From Nitzschia sp. DOCU1 (lineage: Eukaryota; Bacillariophyta; Bacillariophyceae; Bacillariales; Bacillariaceae): a stretch of 64,000 bases of DNA. This document shows positions 1 to 11,839 of this stretch, in pieces (the stretch's first letter is position 1; every line of letters begins with the position of its first letter). The stretch lies in NCBI GenBank assembly GCA_951394045.1, contig OX595991.1:1922001-1986000 (forward strand), read 5' to 3'. The notes under the pieces are model-generated. The model worked only from the letters and a program-made list of their open reading frames with translations. It had not been told where the DNA came from and did not search any database. The position numbers were made by a program, and so were the translations under genes.

Positions 1-556
1 AGATTGATAGGTGAATCTTCAGCTTCCACTCTTGCGGTATGCTCCATTATTTATTGCTTCATCATGTTCGAAGTTATTGCGTCTCCTGCTTGGTAGTAGG
101 AACGAGAGGTCTCATTTCGACAATCTAGTTGAATGATTTGTGGCTTTCTCTTGTTATTGGTAGCTCCCATTACTTTACTCCTCGAAATACCAACTGTTGA
201 GCGCGATAGTAAGAATTGATTAACTCTCTACTACCGGTAGTCAACAGGGAAGATAACAGATGGGAGGAGGGAGTCGAAAGAGCGGATGCGTGTGTTGGAG
301 ATCCATTCGAAGAGGTCGGAAAAGGACGGATGAGTAGTGAGGTCTCACGTATCTACAGTCGGTACATACATGCGTGGGTGGAGCTTTTGCGTCGACAAAA
401 CCGACTTCTTTCGTGCCCCGCGCCACAAGGTAAAAATGATTGATCGGCACTACAGCATTCACAAGCAAATCAACCGACACAATACAATCCCATCTTGCTG
501 CTACAAGCTTCTTGAGAATAACTATCCCTTGCGTTCTGAGCAGGAAGTGAGGTGGA
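1..556. other. Intergenic sequence before the first gene
   Basis: I see no convincing gene here. The stretch should contain the promoter and 5' UTR of the S26 protease that begins at 557. It carries one perfect copy of the palindrome CTACCGGTAG at 231-240, which recurs in other intergenic regions of this window. Short open frames on both strands show no recognisable motif. Confidence 0.5.
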
Positions 557-1540
557 ATGTTTCGTGGTTCGTCGTTGGCCAGCCGACTTTGCCAACGTGC
601 CAATCTGCAAGGATTGAAAACGAAGCTGCCTCCATCAAAATCCAGGCCACCGAGAAATTTTACAAGCGAAAGCAAGCAATCACCGCCCCGGAATTCTAGT
701 AGTAGTTCCGAGCCTCCTGTGGAAGATGGAGACTTGTATCTTGGAACACATGTTTGGCGCTTGACGTGTGCCTTTGGATTTGTGTATGTATTTACTGAAT
801 TTGGCGCAGAACTGACGATCTGCGAAGGTCCAAGCATGTTGCCAACGATTCAACCTCAGGGAGAAATTGTCTTGATGGAACGTTTCACACCTCAATGGTA
901 CGGGATACAAGGAGGTACCATTGGGGAAGAACGAGTGAAGAAGGCACGGGAATATCAAAAGCGTCATGAAGAACGATTACGAGCACGTCATTTCCCCGGG
1001 CCACCGACGTGGCATCAGCCAATGATCCCCGTCAACAAAATTCCACCACATGGTGCTTGGCAAAGATTTTGGAAGCGACTGACTTCCGAAGTCAGCGTTG
1101 GCGATGTAGTAGTCATCCAACATCCCGATCGGATAGGCACCGTCTGTAAGCGGGTCCTGGGATTGCCGGGTGACATTGTCATGAAACCGTCCCTTCGCAA
1201 CAACGACATGTCGACTCAAAAGGTACGACGATACCGAAAGGGCCTGGCAGGCGGGCTGGTTATTCCGGATGGTCATATTTGGCTGGAGGGGGATAATCCC
1301 TGGAACTCGTCCGATTCAAGAAACTATGGGCCAGTACCTGCCGCACTGATTGTCGGTCGAGTCCTCTGTCGAGTCTGGCCCTTGCGGGGGAACGCCCTCC
1401 TGGAACGTGGGGCACGTCCTAGGCGAGATCCATCCGAAGAGCCTCAAATGACCTTTTCTGGGAGTGTTGTGGTTCCAGCAGGCTATGACAATCAAGTTCT
1501 CGTCCAGTCGTACGAGGAGTGGCTAGAGGTGGTAGAATAG
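557..1540 (+). CDS. Mitochondrial inner-membrane-peptidase-like signal peptidase (S26 family)
   Basis: Single-exon protein of 327 residues. Its S26 signature blocks are in order. The first is GPSMLPT, with the likely catalytic Ser at residue 93. Next comes a GDVVVIQHP strand and [10 protein letters not shown], with the general-base Lys at about residue 198. The last is [17 protein letters not shown]. In the family this Ser-Lys dyad cleaves presequences at the inner membrane (IMP1/IMP2) or in plastids (plsp). The N-terminus is rich in Ser, Arg and Lys, with a hydrophobic stretch at about 70-85, suiting an organelle presequence plus a membrane anchor; mitochondrial location is an inference. Unusual for IMP is an insertion of about 65 residues, basic and rich in Glu and Arg, between the Ser and Lys blocks, plus a C-terminal extension. 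The ATG at 557 is the first in frame. A type I signal peptidase of another compartment is the alternative. Confidence 0.88.
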   Translation: MFRGSSLASRLCQRANLQGLKTKLPPSKSRPPRNFTSESKQSPPRNSSSSSEPPVEDGDLYLGTHVWRLTCAFGFVYVFTEFGAELTICEGPSMLPTIQPQGEIVLMERFTPQWYGIQGGTIGEERVKKAREYQKRHEERLRARHFPGPPTWHQPMIPVNKIPPHGAWQRFWKRLTSEVSVGDVVVIQHPDRIGTVCKRVLGLPGDIVMKPSLRNNDMSTQKVRRYRKGLAGGLVIPDGHIWLEGDNPWNSSDSRNYGPVPAALIVGRVLCRVWPLRGNALLERGARPRRDPSEEPQMTFSGSVVVPAGYDNQVLVQSYEEWLEVVE

Positions 1541-1742
1541 AGATCTCATCATTTCGGTCCGAGCTGCCCACAAGCTTTTCTTTCGCCGACTAAAAGATGG
1601 AAGAAAACTTGATGTATCAAAACAGTTTAGCTAGAGCGATACGTTAACCTAAGGCTACGATGTGAAACAGTAGTAGGCCCGCTCCGCATTCCAAAAGACA
1701 TCGGTAGATTCAAATTCAACAAACAATTCTTGCATTTCATCT

Positions 1743-4220
1743 TTAGGCCATCTTGAAGAGACCAGATCCCTCATTGATGGCGTAGAACGTATCGGCAAAG
1801 ACAAGAGAAAGTACAGCCATGAGCTTCATCACAATGTTCAAAGCAGGACCAGACGTGTCCTTGAATGGATCTCCAACGGTATCTCCAACAACAGCGGCCT
1901 TGTGGATGTCGGATCCTTTGCCCTTAAGCTCAGAGTCAGGAGATTGCTTTTCAATGTACTTCTTGGCATTATCCCAGGCACCACCAGAGTTGGACATGGA
2001 AATGGCAAGTTGAACGGAGGCGATCAAAGCCCCGACGAGAAGTCCCGAGACGGCAGTGACACCAAAAAGAATTCCAGTCAAGAGAGGGGTAAAGATGACC
2101 ATGGCACCGGGAGGAATCATCTCCCGCAACGAGGCCTTGGTGGAGATTTGAATGCAGGCATCGTAGTCAGGTCGCTCCGTTGGGTTCTCATCAAGAAGGT
2201 GGGGCTTTTCGTCGAATTGACGTTGGACTTCCAACACCATGGCCATGGCGGCCTCACCGACTGACTTCATGGTCATAGCAGCAAAGGCGAATGGAATCAT
2301 ACCACCAACAATGAGGAAGGCAAAAGTCAACGGCTCCAGCATGTTGACACCCTGGGAAAACAAGTGATCATGCGAAGCATGGCGAATTCGAGTAACAAAG
2401 GCACCAAAGAGGGCGAGGGAGACAAGAGCAGCAGAGCCAATGGCGAACCCCTTTCCAATAGCGGCAGTGGTGTTTCCAGCAGCATCCAAGGCATCAGTCT
2501 TTTCGCGGACGCTGGGGTGAAGCTCGGCCATTTCAGCGATACCTGGAGATAAAGAAATATTAGATTGCACACATTTGTGGAAATCGTACAGGTCAGTCAC
2601 AATCAAACATACCTCCAGCGTTATCACAAACAGGACCATAGACATCAATCGTAAGACCTGTCGCCAAGTTGGACAGGAACCCAATGGCTGCGAGGGCGAC
2701 ACCGTACATATCAGTCAAGGCAAATGACAAATAGACGACAAAAGCGAGGACAAGGACTGGGATGATAGCAGATTTGAATCCGAGGGCAATTCCGTAAATC
2801 ATGTTGGTGGCAGCTCCAGTCTTGCAACTGTTGGCAACTTCACGGACGGGTTGGTACGAGTGTGAAGTGTAGTACTCAGTGACAAGACCAATGATCAAAC
2901 CTCCAACTGCACCCATGCATACAGAGGCGGTGGCTAGCACCGGGGTGAGAGTCAATGTCTTTTCGCCGACGGTGCTCTTAAGTTCGAAAGTTGCGGGTAG
3001 GAAGGTGATTGCGGCTCCGTAGACCGAAGGGATCATCAAGAGCGTCGTACTGATGAGTTGAACCTTCAGGGCCATCTCGACGTCACTTTCCTTCTTGACA
3101 GGATGGATATGGGTTGCGATAAACGAGCAGATCAAGCAGACAAAAATACCGACAGCGGAAACGGCAACGGGGAAGACCATGGCATCCCAGCCACTCGAGA
3201 CACCGATGCTGCTTCCAATGACCAAAGCAGCACACGTGGACTCGGCAAAACTTCCGAAAAGATCTGATCCCATACCGGCGACGTCACCGACATTATCACC
3301 AACGTTATCAGCGATGGTGGCCGGGTTACGTGGATCGTCCTCGGGGATACCATGGACGACCTTTCCGACCAAATCGGCACCGACATCAGCAGCCTTGGTG
3401 TAGATACCACCGCCGACACGGCCAAACATAGCAATGACAGATCCACCCAAACCATATCCAGTAATGGATTCAGTGAGCAAAACCCATTCAGCGGCATCAG
3501 GGTAGTGAGCCCGGAAAGCAAGCATGGTGCTGTAAAGCATCAACATACCCAAACCGCAGAGCGCAAAACCTATTTTTTCGAAAATCGGAGTAGCGTCAGT
3601 CACCGAGCTAATTGCGCCAGCAGTGAGAAAACTTGACTACCGATACTTACCCATGACGGCACCGGCACGGAATGCAGTGTTGAAGCATTCCGTCCATCCT
3701 GGTTTCTGAGCAGAGATAGTGGTTCGAACATTCGAGTAAACAGCAACCTTCATTCCCAAGTAACCACTAGCCATACTTGTGAAGGCTCCGAGGAGGAAAC
3801 TAATAGAGGTGAAAAGACCACGGGCCATATCCCACCCAGTACCCCATGAGACAAGCACAAAGATGAGAACTGCGAAACAAACGACAAACCAGAAGCAGAC
3901 CTGGTACTCGGCAGCTAGGAAACTCTCAGCTCCCTCATAAATGGCCTCATAAATCTCCTTCAGGCGCTTTGTCACGGCTTCGTCGTCACCACTGCTAATA
4001 AGGCCAGCCGATTCACCGCCGCCCCCTCCAGACTGAACGGGGATCTTAGAGATGATGTAAAATTGGGACAAAGCCCAAAGCAAAGCGACGGCGCCAGCAA
4101 TGTAAATCAAGCCGGACGCAGATTCCTTTGACGTGAAAATACAGTGAAGTGAGGAGACGCCCAACAGCGATCGTGCAATCGGCGTTTCACCCGTGTCAGA
4201 AATCTTACCAGGATACTCAT
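1743..4220 (-). CDS. K+-dependent H+-translocating inorganic pyrophosphatase (type I, vacuolar)
   Basis: Membrane-bound H+-PPase, which pumps protons into vacuole-like compartments using pyrophosphate. Proposed exons (minus strand): 4220-4209, 4125-3651, 3569-2613 and 2542-1743, giving 747 residues, a normal family length. All introns are GT-AG and preserve frame. Hallmarks are [36 protein letters not shown], the [12 protein letters not shown] block split by the last intron, and [18 protein letters not shown], whose Ala is typical of the K+-dependent class. More than a dozen hydrophobic segments fit the multi-pass fold. The family motif D-x7-K-x-E reads [11 protein letters not shown] here, so the usual Glu is Val. 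The first exon (Met-Ser-Ile-Leu) is less certain: the alternative is an ATG at 4164 without the first intron. The gene is convergent with the S26 protease gene. Confidence 0.95.
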
Positions 4221-4836
4221 GGTAACACTTATTGGTTCAGTTGCTGTATGGCAACCCTACTACTACTTAGAAAGTTGGCGATCGAGACAACTGTCGATTG
4301 TCTTCGCCTTGTTGTTGTGGTCTTCCGATCCTTTCTTCTCGTGGAGCCGGGAAGTTTGAAGTTGGTTGCCAATGGGGTGACAGGAATGGCATCATCATCA
4401 TTGGATCCAGAGGCTGACGTTCCCCCCGCGCCGATTGTGGGCCGCGTATCATGACTTCAACCGGACGAAGGAAAGACCACTAAAGATTCACGTAGAATCT
4501 ACGCGTCCCATTGTACCGTCGAGTGACGCGTTCAGTGACTGTCCGTGTTCGCCAGTCTTCCGCCTTGTTGTGGGGGTTACTGAGTTACTTTCAATTCGGT
4601 ACAAAATCTCACACAACGGCATAGTACTTATGCGATCTTGTAGTTTCTGGCTAAAACGCTATGCATACGTAGCGCACCGAGCTGTAGTGTGCATCTCAAG
4701 TTCTGTCTAGAGGGCCTTCGCCCAGCACATAACACTAACCAGTATACAGTAGTCGTAGTAGAATTAGTTCCACTCTAGTAACAGGTAAGCCTGGAAATAG
4801 CTAGATCAAAAATGTGCTCAGCATTCTGTTACTATA
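4221..4836. other. Intergenic between H+-PPase start and the next minus-strand gene
   Basis: No gene recognised. It should hold the H+-PPase promoter and the 3' UTR of the conserved unknown gene ending at 4837. Short open frames on both strands lack family motifs. Confidence 0.5.
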
Positions 4837-6806
4837 TCACGCTGAATTTGCCGAATACACCATTCCAATAGTAGCCCACAGCGAGGCATGCAAAAACTTA
4901 AACATATGGTGCGGATCCTCCCCTTCTTGGCGCCCGGTATGCCATAGAACCGGTTGAGTATCGTACTCATAACTCATATCAGGGATGGCATCGTCATCAC
5001 GATCGTTATCACCAATTCTACGCTGAGAATTGGCCCTGCTATCTTGCAGCAGCTCTCTATGGCTCATAATATACTTGAGGCCACGTCCACTCCGACTGGC
5101 CTTCTTTACCTGTTTGTGTAAGTAGAAAACGAAAATGAGAAACGTGTCCGATTCCGTGGTGATCCAAATGCGGGGATACTCACAGCTCTTATGATATTTT
5201 TATTCTTCAGAACTGGAGCTGCTTCCTTCAAAAGGCTCTCGCCAGAATAGCCCTTCATGACGGCAATAGTGACCTCAAGTCTATCCAGCTGCAATTCATA
5301 CAGCTTTTCATTCAAACCAAATTGTCGCGTTGGTCCGCTGGTACCATACATTGCGGAAAACTCCATTGTCGCAAATCTATCTTCGGTCGCAAAGGAAGGT
5401 AGCTGCCTCAAAAGGTCAGAGACGGTGGCTCCAGCTCGATGAGAGAACTCGCCTTGCATGAACTCAAACTTTCGTGCAACGGGATCCAAGAAGAGAACAA
5501 TTATGCGACCCATCGCCCACGGATCGTTTTCGTCACCAACTCGGCGAACCCGCTCAATGGGCAGGCCTTGCTCGTCAGCAAAGCATATGAGTCGAGATGA
5601 CCTTCTGTTCTCGTTCCCCTCCGGGTCCTCTTCGGTCGTCTTTGTTTCTTCGCACTGGGTGGACATGCTGTCATCGAGAAGGTCCTCCTGACTGCTTTCG
5701 TCACCATCTTCTTGACGCTTTTGGGCATGAGCAGCGTGAAATCGACCAAGGAAAGAATCCTCGTCGTACAAGATGGAAGGCGGTGAATCAGGGAGATTCA
5801 AAGAAGATAGTCGGCCAAGAACGCTCTGATCAAAATTGCCGACCGCTGTGGGGCGAAACTCATCCGGGTCACACATCTCCAGCAACTCGCCCCAGGCAAC
5901 GGTAATGCCACGCTCATGATCATTATCTTCAAAGAAAGCATCGAATAGTAGTTTCTTTTTCAAACGTCCACCATCGGTCCTTCCAGACCTTCCCTTTGCA
6001 TTAAAGTCCCCTTGGTGTAGAGCTGTCATGTTCTGTGCCATGGCGTAGTCACCCCACGCTACTGGTGCAGCGCTTCCTTTTGATTTTTCTCCTCTCGATT
6101 TCTTCCGCCTCTTTTGTTTGGTTTTCTTTGGGGATCCTACCAGTTTCTTCGACATCTTTTTGAGACGGGGAGGAGTCATGGGCACATTCAAAAGCTTGAG
6201 CGACCTCACGGATCGCTGATCCGGGGACGGGGGAACATCCTCCTGTAACGCCCCAAGCCCAATCGTCACCGTTCCCTGCCAATTATCACCCTCCAAAGCG
6301 GTAGCACTTAGCTCTTCGACCGTAAAAGAAGAAGCGAGGTCGTCTTCTGAATTCGATCGATTGCTGGTCGGCGTCGGCGACCTGAGCTTGTCCAGAGCCA
6401 TCGAACACAGCGCAATCCCGTCAATGTTAGTTGATTTTACGCTTCGCGGTGACGTGCTTGGGCTTCCTGGAATCTTTGTCCGCTCGGTTGGAGATGGGCT
6501 TCGGTTGTCGCGGTGAAGTGAACTAAATGTTCGGCCCCATGAATTTTCCCCGGCGATTTGCTGACTCTCGGATACTAGAGACCTGTAGCTATGCACACTT
6601 GAATCCAGATCTCGGTTAGTACATGAATCCCCTTGCTCATGACTTCGCTTCTTCCTTGTATAGTGTGCTTTTGTTCGCTGCATTGCAATCCTCAGTTCTT
6701 GCCAGGCGCTCTTCCGGAATCCTGTTTCGGCTGCTTCAATTTTCTTTGTGGCCGCCGATCGCCTTCTTCCGTTGATCCTCGGCAACGCCACGGCCGCTGT
6801 CGCCAT
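4837..6806 (-). CDS. Conserved unknown protein (diatom type) with Ser/Arg-rich N-terminus
   Basis: I do not recognise a named domain. The main exon is 6806-5184. A GTGAGT donor and an ACAG acceptor (intron 5183-5110) join it in frame to exon 5109-4837, giving 631 residues. Without this splice the frame ends in a short low-complexity tail at 5106. Residues 1-250 are Ser/Arg/Lys-rich and probably disordered, with a basic cluster near 205-225 (KKTKQKRRKKSRGEK) that could be a nuclear localisation signal. A more ordered region at about 420-560 begins with WAMGRIIVLFLDPVARKFEF and includes a DLLRQLPSFAT helix. The C-terminal exon is acidic and ends in a mildly hydrophobic stretch. From memory, similar 'RII.L.LDP..K.FEFM' regions recur in diatom proteins of unknown function. 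Function cannot be assigned. Confidence 0.75.
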
Positions 6807-7753
6807 CTTGCTTGTTCGGAGTTTACTACTGTTTTGCAGGGAGACCTACGCCGATATGTAGCTGCAGGATTGTTGTTTGTTTGCAGGTGTTCAAGAAAAA
6901 CGGAGTGAGGAAATGCAATCGTCGTTGCCGCCGCTCTTGCAGATGCTTGAATATGCATCCAAGGAAACAAAAGGAACGGATGCCGTCTCAAACTTCGCAT
7001 CCAATCACTGCTCATTGGTGAAATGGCGCGCCGGACAACAACATTCGCAGCATGGATTTCCTTCATCTGCGAGAAGGAAACAAAATATGCCTGCGAGTCC
7101 TGGAGGGCATATACAAGTCTCATTTTGTGTGCTACGCACGCACAAAACGAATGACGACCCCCACTACGGTTGATGGGTAGTGTGGCCTCATACATAAAAA
7201 GGTAGACAATGCGGGGACCAAAACAGCTGGAATGTCGGCTCCGCACGAACCAAGACTTTGCCATCATCGTATGCTCTAGCTAGCTACTACACAGCTATTA
7301 CCTACTCTCTAAAACAATAGAGAAAGGAGGCGAGCAGAGCTAACAGTCGCTTTGGTACTTTTTGCTTGCTTCTGTGGGAAACAGATTGGCAGCGTGCTAG
7401 TATGGAGTGAATGCAGAATCCACACATCAAAGGCGTGTTTGATGACGCCTCGCCCACCGAGCGACTGGCAAGCCTACGTACATAAGCTTGGACTAGTAGT
7501 CTTTATTTCCACTCAGGGTGCTGTACTCGACCACCGTTTAGAGCGTACGAACCAACTACTAGTTGCCTTGCTCAGATCCTTGTTTCTGCCATCGATCAGC
7601 TGCAGCAGTAAAGTCGTGCGTCCCGTCATATAGTTCGAGACTCCGTCAAACCATCTAAAACAAGCAGGACACGGCTCGCAAAAGACACCTTCGTTCCTCT
7701 ACTCTCATGACGAGGACCCGTCAACCGATAACGAGCCCATTCGTCCCAATAAC
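6807..7753. other. Intergenic, no gene recognised
   Basis: The stretch lies between the start of the conserved unknown gene and the end of the WDR24 gene, both minus strand. It should contain the promoter of the former. Open frames of 60-190 codons on either strand have no family motifs and mutually overlap. A CTAGCTAGCTAC run lies near 7273. Confidence 0.4.
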
Positions 7754-10700
7754 TTACTCAGCATCATTACTCGGATGAAACGTTGGGAGGCAGGTTAACG
7801 AATCTGTGCGAGGAAATGCACTGACCGTCTGAACTAAATTGCACCGATGGCCACAACCTGTGGGACAAACTTCTCGTACCGTCTTTCCGCTCGGGCCTCC
7901 GAACCATTGAAGTGCGTGCTCAAGGTGTCCACCATGTCCGCACCCTGGGCACCACACAAACATCCCACGCACGGGCTCGTGACACAGAAAACACATCCCG
8001 ACGCGTCGACGGCAATTCTGGCAAGCCCGAACAGCAGACGTGCTCGATGGACTGGATGATGACGGCTCCAAAGCCTTGCCACATCTCGGACAAGACTCGT
8101 GTATTCTGCTCAACATCATGAATGCGATGACCATTTTAGTTTTGGGAACAAGCTCCGATTGATCGATTTGATGATTTCACTTACATTGTTGACTGTTGGT
8201 TGAGTGCCGCTATAAAGGGATCCAATGATTTCTTAATAAGAAACGTTGCGGATGTAAAAAGACACATCTGTTGGAGCAAGTCAATGTAAGCCAGGTACCA
8301 TTCTCGAACAAGATTCAGCTCCAGATCAGGAACTCGAGTGCCATTTTCGGGCTCAATGACCTGAAGAACTTCGCAGAGGGCGACGCATGTCTGAACATCT
8401 CCAGCGTCCGCTCTTTCCAAAAGAAGAGATTTGATTGTAGGAAGAATAGCGAAATGCATGACATTCGCGGGTTGAAGAGAGGCACCTTTTGGAGGCAACG
8501 CATCGAGCCCCGATCCCCTCAACATGCTAGCCACCGACCTCCACATACGAGCCAGCGGTCCGCACCTCAGATCTTCCGCAACATCGCCATTGTGAAGGCA
8601 TAGCTCAACGCGTGTAGGACACTCTGCGTCCGGGTAAAGTTTGTAGGAGCTGGCGAATCGACTCAAGTGCACAACTTCAGGGGCCACGCATATTACCTCG
8701 TCGTCATGGTCGGGGTTGGGAAGACCGTTTTCATCAAGTGGTCCCTGATCGACAACGTTGAATATCTAAACCAGACAAAATGATAGACAGGTTGTAAGGC
8801 CTAGCCCACAAAGGCTTGCCGAAGTTCACATGACGTACGTACCAGTTCAGGAGTTCTTTCGGGCAGACGTCGCCCCCCGATCGGTCCTCGTTTTACGATA
8901 GATGCCGTGATGCTGACTTCGATGGGAGATTCTTTGAAAACCCCAGGTGCTTTCGCTGTGATATTGTCCTGTCGCAAAGCGGTCAAATCGAAATCACTAC
9001 CGATACCATTGGGCACTTGCTGGTGGACCGAAAATAGCTGCAGGGAACCGTATCCTCTTTGAAATGGCGACAAGTTCGCCATTGCGAAGCAAGAAGAGGG
9101 CACACGGGATATGGGGCGGTCGCCTACACCATCAAAGGGATTAGCTAGGACGCCGTATCACAACGAAGGTACACAGTGGAATCATTACTCACCTCTTACA
9201 AAACTCTGAAGGATACACCTACCATCTCGACCCACGCTCAAAACATGCTGCCAGATGGCACCACTGGTGTCGGTGCTTTCCGTCTCCTTCTGGTTGTCGA
9301 ATAGAATTGATTCCACATCACCGCGACCCCCCGAACGAATGAGCACTGATGTGTCATCGTTGCTAGGGTTTCGAAGCTTTGGATCGGACTTGGGCAAAGA
9401 TGGATCTTTCTTCAATTCGCTCTCTGGCCGAGGTGTATGCATCCAAACAAAGTCCGCAACTGCACCTTCTTCATGGCCTTCAACTACGCTCAGCGGCATG
9501 AATGGTCGATGTGTTGACCAAAGGCTAATGACACCTGAGCCACCAGCGCTAGTTAGCCTTGCTGTTGCTACTGCAAACATTGATTCGTGCCTGTCCTCGT
9601 CCTGCTCGCCACGCCCCAAAGGCAATGAATCCAATGCGGGTGGTCTCCATCTAACCTTTGTCACTGACGATGCAATGGTGATAACATGCTGCATCATATT
9701 CGTGCTGGCTTTGAAGCGACCTGGTGGCTGGCTACTGAACACATTGCGGGAATTCGTCGAATTCAAAGTCATGTTTGAAAAAAGATTTCCGAAGCCACTC
9801 GTCGCGGTGGTGGATGGCCTGGATTAGGAAGGCAGGGGGAAAATGATGGTGTTAAAACGGCGCCTAGCATCCAGACACGAAGTTCTCGCCCCGGCGGTAC
9901 TCACGATGATCTCTCCGTGTCGTTCGAACTAGTACTGTTGGTTGACATTTCACTCTTTGTAGTATTCCATGTATTTGAGTTGGAAGAGGCAACATTGCTG
10001 TCGTCGGGCTTCATGTCGACACTACTTTCGACGTCCCAGACTGAACAGTGTCGGAGCGATTCAGCTTCTACATCAACGATTGCAAATCAAAACACCCATG
10101 ATAGATACTCACCTTTTACGCAACGATCCCCGGATCCACCTGTTGCGATCAAATACGGTCTGGTTGGATGCCAGTCCAAGGAAGTTGCGTCGCCAGCGTG
10201 GGCGGCTATTTTCACGATCGATTTCCATGTGACGTGCATGCTGTAGATTACAAGAGATCCACTTACAGTCACAAGGGCAAACACTGAAAGGGTGTAAGGA
10301 CCCACATATAACTCGAAACGTCATAATATGATGCTGCAAATCTTCCGTACCATCATCTTGGAACTTGCTCCATTGGATCTCGCGTACTGCTTCACTTTTT
10401 GGTTCAAAGGTACTTTTGCAAAACCATGAATACTCTCGTGTACTCTGATTCTGGGCCATGTTAAAGAAACCGAACCGTTTCTTGGAATCACTTTCTCGTC
10501 CCTGTTTTGGTACAACTTCGCGTCGCTCCCACAACTTGACCGTCGCATCCTGTTGCATCCAAATGAATTAGATATTGGAGAGATTCTGTGTCTAGTGCTC
10601 CTAGCGTTACTCACCTGAGAAGCCGTCAAAATGATTCCCGGACGTTTCGGATGCCATGCCAGACTATTTACCGCTCGTGTATGTTCTTGGCTGAGGATAG

Positions 10701-11308
10701 CCTCTGGTTGTTGATTTGCCAAGGTCGATGACTCCCCGCTCCCTTCCGAGAAAAAGGCTTGTTTGGCATTCCAGACAGCGATCACTCCGTTGGAACCAGC
10801 TGCTGCCACCAGTGAATCGTGGTATCGAACCTTGGTTTCCTCCCCACTACTATCTCCTCCCGAAGCCTTGCCTCCTTTTACAATTTGCGGTGGACTCCAT
10901 GCTACTGCCGTGATTGTTACATTTCCGTGCGTCATAGAATTTCTCGTATGCGAATGTGGTGCGCCTTGTTTGACCCCTAACTTGAACGTGTCGCGAACAT
11001 CCCCATACATTTTCCCGACTTGGGATCTATGTTCTGTCGTTACAGATGTTTGAAAGTACTAAATGGTACATCATGAGAAACGAACGAGCGGTGCTGTGGA
11101 CAGAATGTATTTTTTTGCCATTTCTTACCTGCGAGACCTTAAGTTTGCGAAGCAACCGGATTCCACCAGGATCAATCCGGATCACATTCAGAGTATCATT
11201 CGCTGCAGCAACAGCATATTCTCTGCTTGGAGACAAGGATATACAAGAAAACGGATTGACGGACCCATCTGTCAAGGATGCGACGACGGCTGGGTTTGTG
11301 GCCGACAT
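7754..11308 (-). CDS. WDR24: WDR24-like subunit of GATOR2 (WD40 repeats plus C-terminal RING/zinc domain)
   Basis: GATOR2 relays amino-acid sufficiency to TORC1 at the lysosome or vacuole, and WDR24 is its catalytic-type RING subunit. I deduce nine exons: 11308-11129, 11058-10615, 10549-10351, 10283-10113, 10040-9905, 9818-9193, 9123-8843, 8765-8185 and 8105-7754. All junctions are GT-AG, phases agree, and the product is 989 residues. The N-terminal half has WD40-type blocks such as RAVNSLAWHPKRPGIILTAS, DATVKLWERR, DATSLDWHPTRPYLIATGG and VWDVE. Exon 8 has the helical WYLAYIDLLQQM segment typical of WDR24. The last exon has CPRCGKALEP, CQNCRR, CFLCHEPVRGMFVWCPGCGHGGH and CPTGCGHRC, closely matching the WDR24/WDR59/MIOS zinc domain. 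The family choice rests on that domain; WDR59 is the main alternative. Exon 3/4 and 8/9 boundaries are the least certain. Confidence 0.88.
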
Positions 11309-11839
11309 TCCGATCCTGGATCTTTGGGCGTCGCAACCGCAGCGAGGACAATTCTCCTCTTGATCCGCTTGTTGCGCTCGGACAAGCTCGCCTTAATTTT
11401 CCCACAAGCTGCTCCTCTGTCACAATAAGCAAAGAGAAAGCCAAGCGTATCTACATTCAACTCCCCACAGTGACATCAAAAGTGCAAAATGGAGCAATCA
11501 TCGCGAAACATACAGTATGATGTGCCCAGAGGAAAACGAAAAACCACAAAAGATCGCCAGACAATTGACAAATCCGACCCCAGCATGATTTGGTCGGTTT
11601 GGTCACTCACCGCCACGCACCACCACCACGGACGACCACCAGACCACGCACCACCACGTCTCATCGGGGCACGGATGGAAGGACGGACGGACCCATCGCC
11701 TACTTTAGCCCTTTTTCAAAAAGGGAACACCGATGCCATCCATCACAACGATGATGCCATTTGGTGTCGGCTGTTGTCCACAGGTCGCATTGGATACACA
11801 CTCAATCCATCTAGCCACACATACACACACAGAGACATC

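Noticed and set aside
241..837. Minus-strand frame of 198 codons overlapping the S26 protease start
   Set aside because: It lacks motifs and overlaps the supported plus-strand gene.
11489..11839. Upstream in-frame Met for the GtrA-like protein
   Set aside because: The extra 117 residues are His/Pro/Arg-rich and lack family resemblance; the ATG at 11840 fits better.
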